Below are positions 14,705-16,585 of a DNA stretch of 16,585 nt, piece after piece. This DNA is from an uncultured Collinsella sp. (GTDB lineage: Bacteria; Actinomycetota; Coriobacteriia; Coriobacteriales; Coriobacteriaceae). How positions within the stretch are numbered: position 1 is the first letter of the stretch; every line of letters begins with the position of its first letter. Where the stretch lies: NCBI GenBank assembly GCA_900543615.1, contig UQSC01000036.1:1-16585 (forward strand). The letters run 5' to 3'. Under the pieces are notes generated by a model. The model did no database searches and was not told the origin of the DNA. It was given only the letters and a program-made list of their open reading frames with translations. Made by a program: the position numbers and the translations under genes.

Positions 14705-14803
14705 AAACGCCCCTAAGCGAGCAAGGTGACGTGAAATGAAAGGGCGCTGACCTTCTGGTCGCGCCCTTGAAATTGAACGTCAGATTGCCGCTTAGGGGCG
14801 TTT
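14705..14803. repeat. Nested ~99-nt stem structure
   Basis: Three concentric stems: an outer perfect 15-bp pair AAACGCCCCTAAGCG (14705-14719) with 14789-14803; a middle pair TGACGT (14727-14732) with ACGTCA (14777-14782); and an inner AAGGGCGC plus GACC arm (14740-14752) with 14757-14768 closing a TTCT tetraloop with a single bulged base. It may be a small non-autonomous mobile repeat with terminal inverted repeats or a structured RNA. No obvious target-site duplication or promoter settles this. Confidence 0.6.
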
Positions 14804-14816
14804 GCAGCGTCGAGCA

Positions 14817-14844
14817 GTTACGGCGTTTGGTAAAACGCCGTAAC
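14817..14844 (-). other. 12-bp hairpin after the lipoprotein gene
   Basis: GTTACGGCGTTT (14817-14828) pairs perfectly with 14833-14844 across a GGTA loop. It lies 18 nt beyond the stop of the leftward lipoprotein gene, where a terminator is expected, but no T tract follows on the minus strand. It may protect the 3' end of the mRNA or act as a weak terminator. Confidence 0.45.
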
Positions 14845-14862
14845 GAACTACCGCGTAACCCC

Positions 14863-15420
14863 CTAGCTCAGCATTGCATCCATCATCTCGGAGTTGACGG
14901 AGTCGTCGGCAGACCACTCACCGTCGTCGTTGCAGGTGTACTTGAAGATAACCGTGGTCTTCCTGGGCTCGGTGGCCTTGGTCACATCGACCATAACCTG
15001 ACCGGCCATCTTGTACAGCTCGTCATCGGAAGGAACCGTGTCAAGCGCAGCGACCTTCTCCTGATACTGGGTGGAGAAGTCCTCGACGATCTTGTTCATA
15101 GATTTGCATGTAATAGAGACCTCGGCGGTCGCGACACCCTTGTCCTCGTCGACCGTCACGTCGCCGATCTTGTAGTCAAAGCCCTCAAGATAGGTCTTGG
15201 CGTACTCCTTGGGATCGATACCCAGCTGCTCGAACTCGTCGCCCGAAGCCTCCTCCAGACCAGAGAGGAAGTCGTCGCCACCGTTCTTGACCTCGTCAAA
15301 CTGCGTCGTAAGATCCTCGGTGATGAGCTCCTCAACCGAAGGACCTCCACAGCCGGAAAGCACGACCACGCATGCAACCAAGACGGCCATGAGGGGCGCA
15401 AGCAGCAGCTTCTTTTTCAT
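14863..15420 (-). CDS. Secreted lipoprotein of unknown function
   Basis: 185 aa. Type II signal peptide: MKKKLLLA, a hydrophobic run (5-21) and lipobox LSGC with C24 as the lipidated residue. The mature part is acidic, with an N-terminal helical segment (about 28-75) and a likely beta-rich segment (about 80-175; FDYKIGDVTVDEDKGVATAEVSI reads as paired strands). The pattern resembles DUF4878/DUF5105-type lipoproteins of Firmicutes and Actinobacteria, but I cannot confirm the family. Two cysteines, in ITCKS and KYTCN, could form a disulfide. The ATG at 15420 is fixed by GGGAGGAA 4-5 nt upstream and by the signal peptide; the longer open frame upstream is noise. Monocistronic, with its own promoter. 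Confidence 0.9.
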   Translation of the reverse strand: MKKKLLLAPLMAVLVACVVVLSGCGGPSVEELITEDLTTQFDEVKNGGDDFLSGLEEASGDEFEQLGIDPKEYAKTYLEGFDYKIGDVTVDEDKGVATAEVSITCKSMNKIVEDFSTQYQEKVAALDTVPSDDELYKMAGQVMVDVTKATEPRKTTVIFKYTCNDDGEWSADDSVNSEMMDAMLS

Positions 15421-15485
15421 GTTGTTCCTCCCAATGAGCGGCACCGCGCTTCCCGGACGCGGCACACGTTGTAATAAGTAAGCCC

Positions 15486-15515
15486 ATACTATCCACTTAT
15501 GAACACCCTCGGCAA
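15486..15515 (-). promoter_or_regulatory. Promoter of the lipoprotein gene
   Basis: On the minus strand TTGCCG (15510-15515) is separated by 18 bp from TAGTAT (15486-15491), giving a leader of about 60 nt. The leader contains a small CCGCG/CGCGG hairpin. Both boxes are moderate matches to the sigma-70 consensus. Confidence 0.5.
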
Positions 15516-15571
15516 CGCGAAGGCGTGGTCGGTTCGTTTTAGCGTCCGAACGGTTTGCAAGCCCGCCCAAC

Positions 15572-15605
15572 GTGCAATAAAACGCTTCCCCACGGTGCAA
15601 TAAAA
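15572..15605 (+). repeat. Short direct repeat GTGCAATAAAA
   Basis: An 11-bp word occurs at 15572-15582 and 15595-15605, 12 bp apart, between the crr terminator and the lipoprotein promoter. The second copy overlaps the A tract of the terminator, so chance or local duplication is the simplest explanation. Confidence 0.35.
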
Positions 15606-15630
15606 AAGGTGGCCGGAAAACCCGACCACC
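15602..15630 (-). terminator. Rho-independent terminator of the crr-like gene
   Basis: On the minus strand GGTGGTCGG (15622-15630) pairs with CCGGCCACC (15608-15616), including one G-U pair, around a GTTTT loop and is followed by six T residues (15602-15607). It sits 27 nt after the EIIA stop, which is ideal placement. Confidence 0.9.
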
Positions 15631-15656
15631 CTTGCACATCCTTTGGATGCCGCAGT

Positions 15657-16193
15657 TTACTTGCGGACGACCTTAACGATGGCGTCACCGGCGGCGACAG
15701 CGGACTCTGCCTCAACGGTGAGCTCGACGTCGGCAAACTCGGCGGTGTTGGACACGGCCACGACGACGCAGTCCTTGTAACCGGCGGCAGCGATCTTGGC
15801 GCGGTCGATCTTGAGGATGGGCTGGCCGGCCTTCACGACGTCGTCAGCCTTGACGAAGCCCTCGAAGCCGTCACCGTTCATGTTGACGGTATCGACGCCA
15901 ACGTGCACCAGAACCTCGATGCCGCTATCGGACTGCAAGCCCACGGCGTGACCCATGGTGACGGTCACCTTGCCGTCGCAGGGAGCGTAGACCAGATCGT
16001 CCTCGGGCCACACGGCACAGCCCTTGCCCAGGACCTCGCCACCAAAGACGGGATCGGGCACGTCGGCCATCTTGATGACCTTGCCCTTGACGGGCGAGCA
16101 CAGCACGTCGGCGCCAGCAGAAGCAGAGATGGAGGCCGGAACAGCGGCAGCCGCGGGCTCAGCCTTCTTCTTGAACATGTCAAACAGACCCAT
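15657..16193 (-). CDS. crr: PTS glucose-family EIIA component
   Basis: 178 aa. Accepts phosphate from HPr and passes it to an EIIB domain of a glucose-family sugar permease. The opening MGLFDMFKKK resembles the amphipathic membrane-binding N terminus of E. coli EIIA-Glc. An Ala-rich linker (11-29) leads to the EIIA core. The active-site pair is H82 (TMGHAVGLQSDSG) and H97 (EVLVHVGVDTV), with H97 the phosphorylated residue by homology to H90 of E. coli. The turn NMNGDGFEGFVKADDVVKAGQ is typical. GAGGAG lies 7 nt before the ATG. It is free-standing rather than fused to IIBC, with its own promoter and terminator; no PTS permease gene is in view. Whether it also regulates other systems, as Crr does in enterobacteria, is unknown. 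Confidence 0.95.
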   Translation of the reverse strand: MGLFDMFKKKAEPAAAAVPASISASAGADVLCSPVKGKVIKMADVPDPVFGGEVLGKGCAVWPEDDLVYAPCDGKVTVTMGHAVGLQSDSGIEVLVHVGVDTVNMNGDGFEGFVKADDVVKAGQPILKIDRAKIAAAGYKDCVVVAVSNTAEFADVELTVEAESAVAAGDAIVKVVRK

Positions 16194-16242
16194 ACGTTTT
16201 CTCCTCTTGATTAAGCGCAACGTTGTGCGCATGCCTACGGTA

Positions 16243-16271
16243 ATTATAGTGCCAAATGGTTCAAATGCTAA
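16243..16271 (-). promoter_or_regulatory. Promoter of the crr-like gene
   Basis: On the minus strand TTAGCA (16266-16271) is separated by 17 bp from a perfect TATAAT (16243-16248). Transcription would begin near 16236, giving a leader of about 43 nt before the ATG. Confidence 0.65.
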
Positions 16272-16465
16272 GGTGGGGACTCGAATCGCAAGCCCTTCTC
16301 GGTAGTGCTCGTGGGATGAGCATCTCCTTTGCATCGCGGTTCGATAAGCCGAGTATCGCCCACGCGCGGGACGGGCAGAAGCGGGCACGCCAAACCCGAT
16401 ACTTCTTTTCGCTCTCGAGTCCTGCCGCCGCCCCGTCCCTAACACTTCCTGACACCGACCGAAGC

Positions 16466-16499
16466 GTGCCAAAATAAACCTGTCCTTTTTGGCAGGTTT
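16466..16499. repeat. Second copy of the AAACCTGTCC palindromic repeat
   Basis: TGCCAAAATAAACCTGTCC followed by TTTTTGGCAGGTTT matches the 8491-8525 arm (as + strand) almost exactly, one C shorter in the CCC run. The ends TGCCAAAA and TTTTTGGCA pair with each other. Only one arm is present here, against the inverted pair in front of hypF. It lies 45 bases from the last genomic base, consistent with the assembly breaking near a repeat. Confidence 0.75.
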
Positions 16500-16544
16500 G
16501 GCGAGTGTGGATTTTTGGACGCTTAACTAGCGAACGTGGATAAT

Positions 16545-16585
16545 CTGTCTCTTATACACATCTCCGAGCCCACGAGACCGAGGCT
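16545..16585 (+). other. Nextera sequencing adapter (assembly artefact)
   Basis: 16545-16563 is CTGTCTCTTATACACATCT, the reverse complement of the Tn5 19-bp mosaic end used in Nextera libraries. 16564-16578 (CCGAGCCCACGAGAC) is the rest of the read-through adapter. The last seven bases, CGAGGCT, match the start of the i7 index I recall as N710. This is library sequence, not genome, and true genomic sequence ends at about 16544. Confidence 0.97.

Larger units (their letters stand above)
14373..14862. other. 490-bp gene-free interval rich in palindromes
   Basis: Between the convergent gph and lipoprotein genes there is no credible coding sequence; the open frames here lack ribosome binding sites and run through inverted repeats. 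The interval instead holds two stem-loops (14414-14461, 14509-14552), a direct repeat (14617-14657), a nested fold (14705-14803) and a last hairpin (14817-14844). Such clustering is typical of intergenic repeat accumulation. Confidence 0.75.
16194..16544. other. Gene-free region upstream of crr at the contig end
   Basis: Apart from the crr promoter and leader and the palindromic repeat at 16466-16499, I find no coding sequence with a ribosome binding site on either strand. The leader between promoter and gene contains a GCGCA/TGCGC dyad (16216-16231) that could be a small hairpin or operator. An upstream gene, if any, lies beyond the contig edge. Confidence 0.6.

Noticed and set aside
14432..14716. 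94-aa + strand open frame after gph
   Set aside because: Its translation is made of palindromic repeat sequence and lacks a start signal.
15421..15639. N-terminal extension of the lipoprotein frame
   Set aside because: A lipoprotein signal peptide must be N-terminal; the ATG at 15420 has its own ribosome binding site, and the extension covers the promoter and part of the crr terminator.
16260..16300. tRNA-like GACTCGAATCGC / GCGATTCGAGTC string
   Set aside because: It resembles a T-loop, but the flanking bases do not pair as a T stem and no acceptor, D or anticodon arms can be drawn around it.
16194..16472. N-terminal extension of the crr reading frame
   Set aside because: The frame is open, but it crosses a perfect TATAAT promoter and a strong ribosome binding site, and MGLFD matches the normal EIIA start.

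Overview
The window looks like chromosomal DNA from a high-GC, anaerobic gut actinomycete of the class Coriobacteriia, most like Collinsella. I infer this from the codon usage, the [NiFe]-hydrogenase maturation genes, the LytTR/GHKL signalling pair, the free-standing glucose-type EIIA and the style of the intergenic palindromic repeats. No 16S or other taxonomic marker is present, so the genus is a guess. The right edge is the true end of an assembled contig: the last 41 bases are Illumina/Nextera adapter, not genome.

Positions 1-4130 hold a leftward NAD operon, nadA-nadB-nadC-niaR. It makes nicotinate mononucleotide from aspartate and dihydroxyacetone phosphate and ends with its own probable niacin-responsive repressor. 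The promoter in front of nadA sits inside a perfect 19-bp inverted repeat, a good candidate NiaR operator. A strong hairpin terminator (16-55) ends the operon.

Positions 4338-6337 hold a rightward two-gene signalling operon: a LytTR response regulator and a membrane GHKL histidine kinase with a 1-nt overlap. It converges on a leftward gene (6402-6977) that I read as a degenerate relative of family 4/5 uracil-DNA glycosylases. Thioredoxin (7114-7434) follows on the + strand with a clear terminator.

Positions 7666-13599 form a nickel/hydrogenase block on the + strand. It contains a small His-rich helical protein, a NikR-type nickel regulator with an unusual His/Cys-rich N-terminal tail, and hypF, hypC, hypD and hypE. 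Together the Hyp proteins build the Fe(CN)2CO part of the [NiFe] active site. The nickel-insertion genes hypA/hypB and the hydrogenase itself are not in the window. A HAD phosphatase (gph-like) follows.

Positions 14373-14862 are a 490-bp gene-free interval packed with palindromes and a nested ~100-nt fold. To its right, on the - strand, are a small secreted lipoprotein and a PTS EIIA (crr-like) gene, each with a recognisable promoter; crr also has a strong terminator. The most noteworthy points are the NikR tail with its His-rich partner, the promoter-embedded operator of the nad operon, the glycosylase-like orphan, the dispersed palindromic repeats, and the adapter contamination at the right end.
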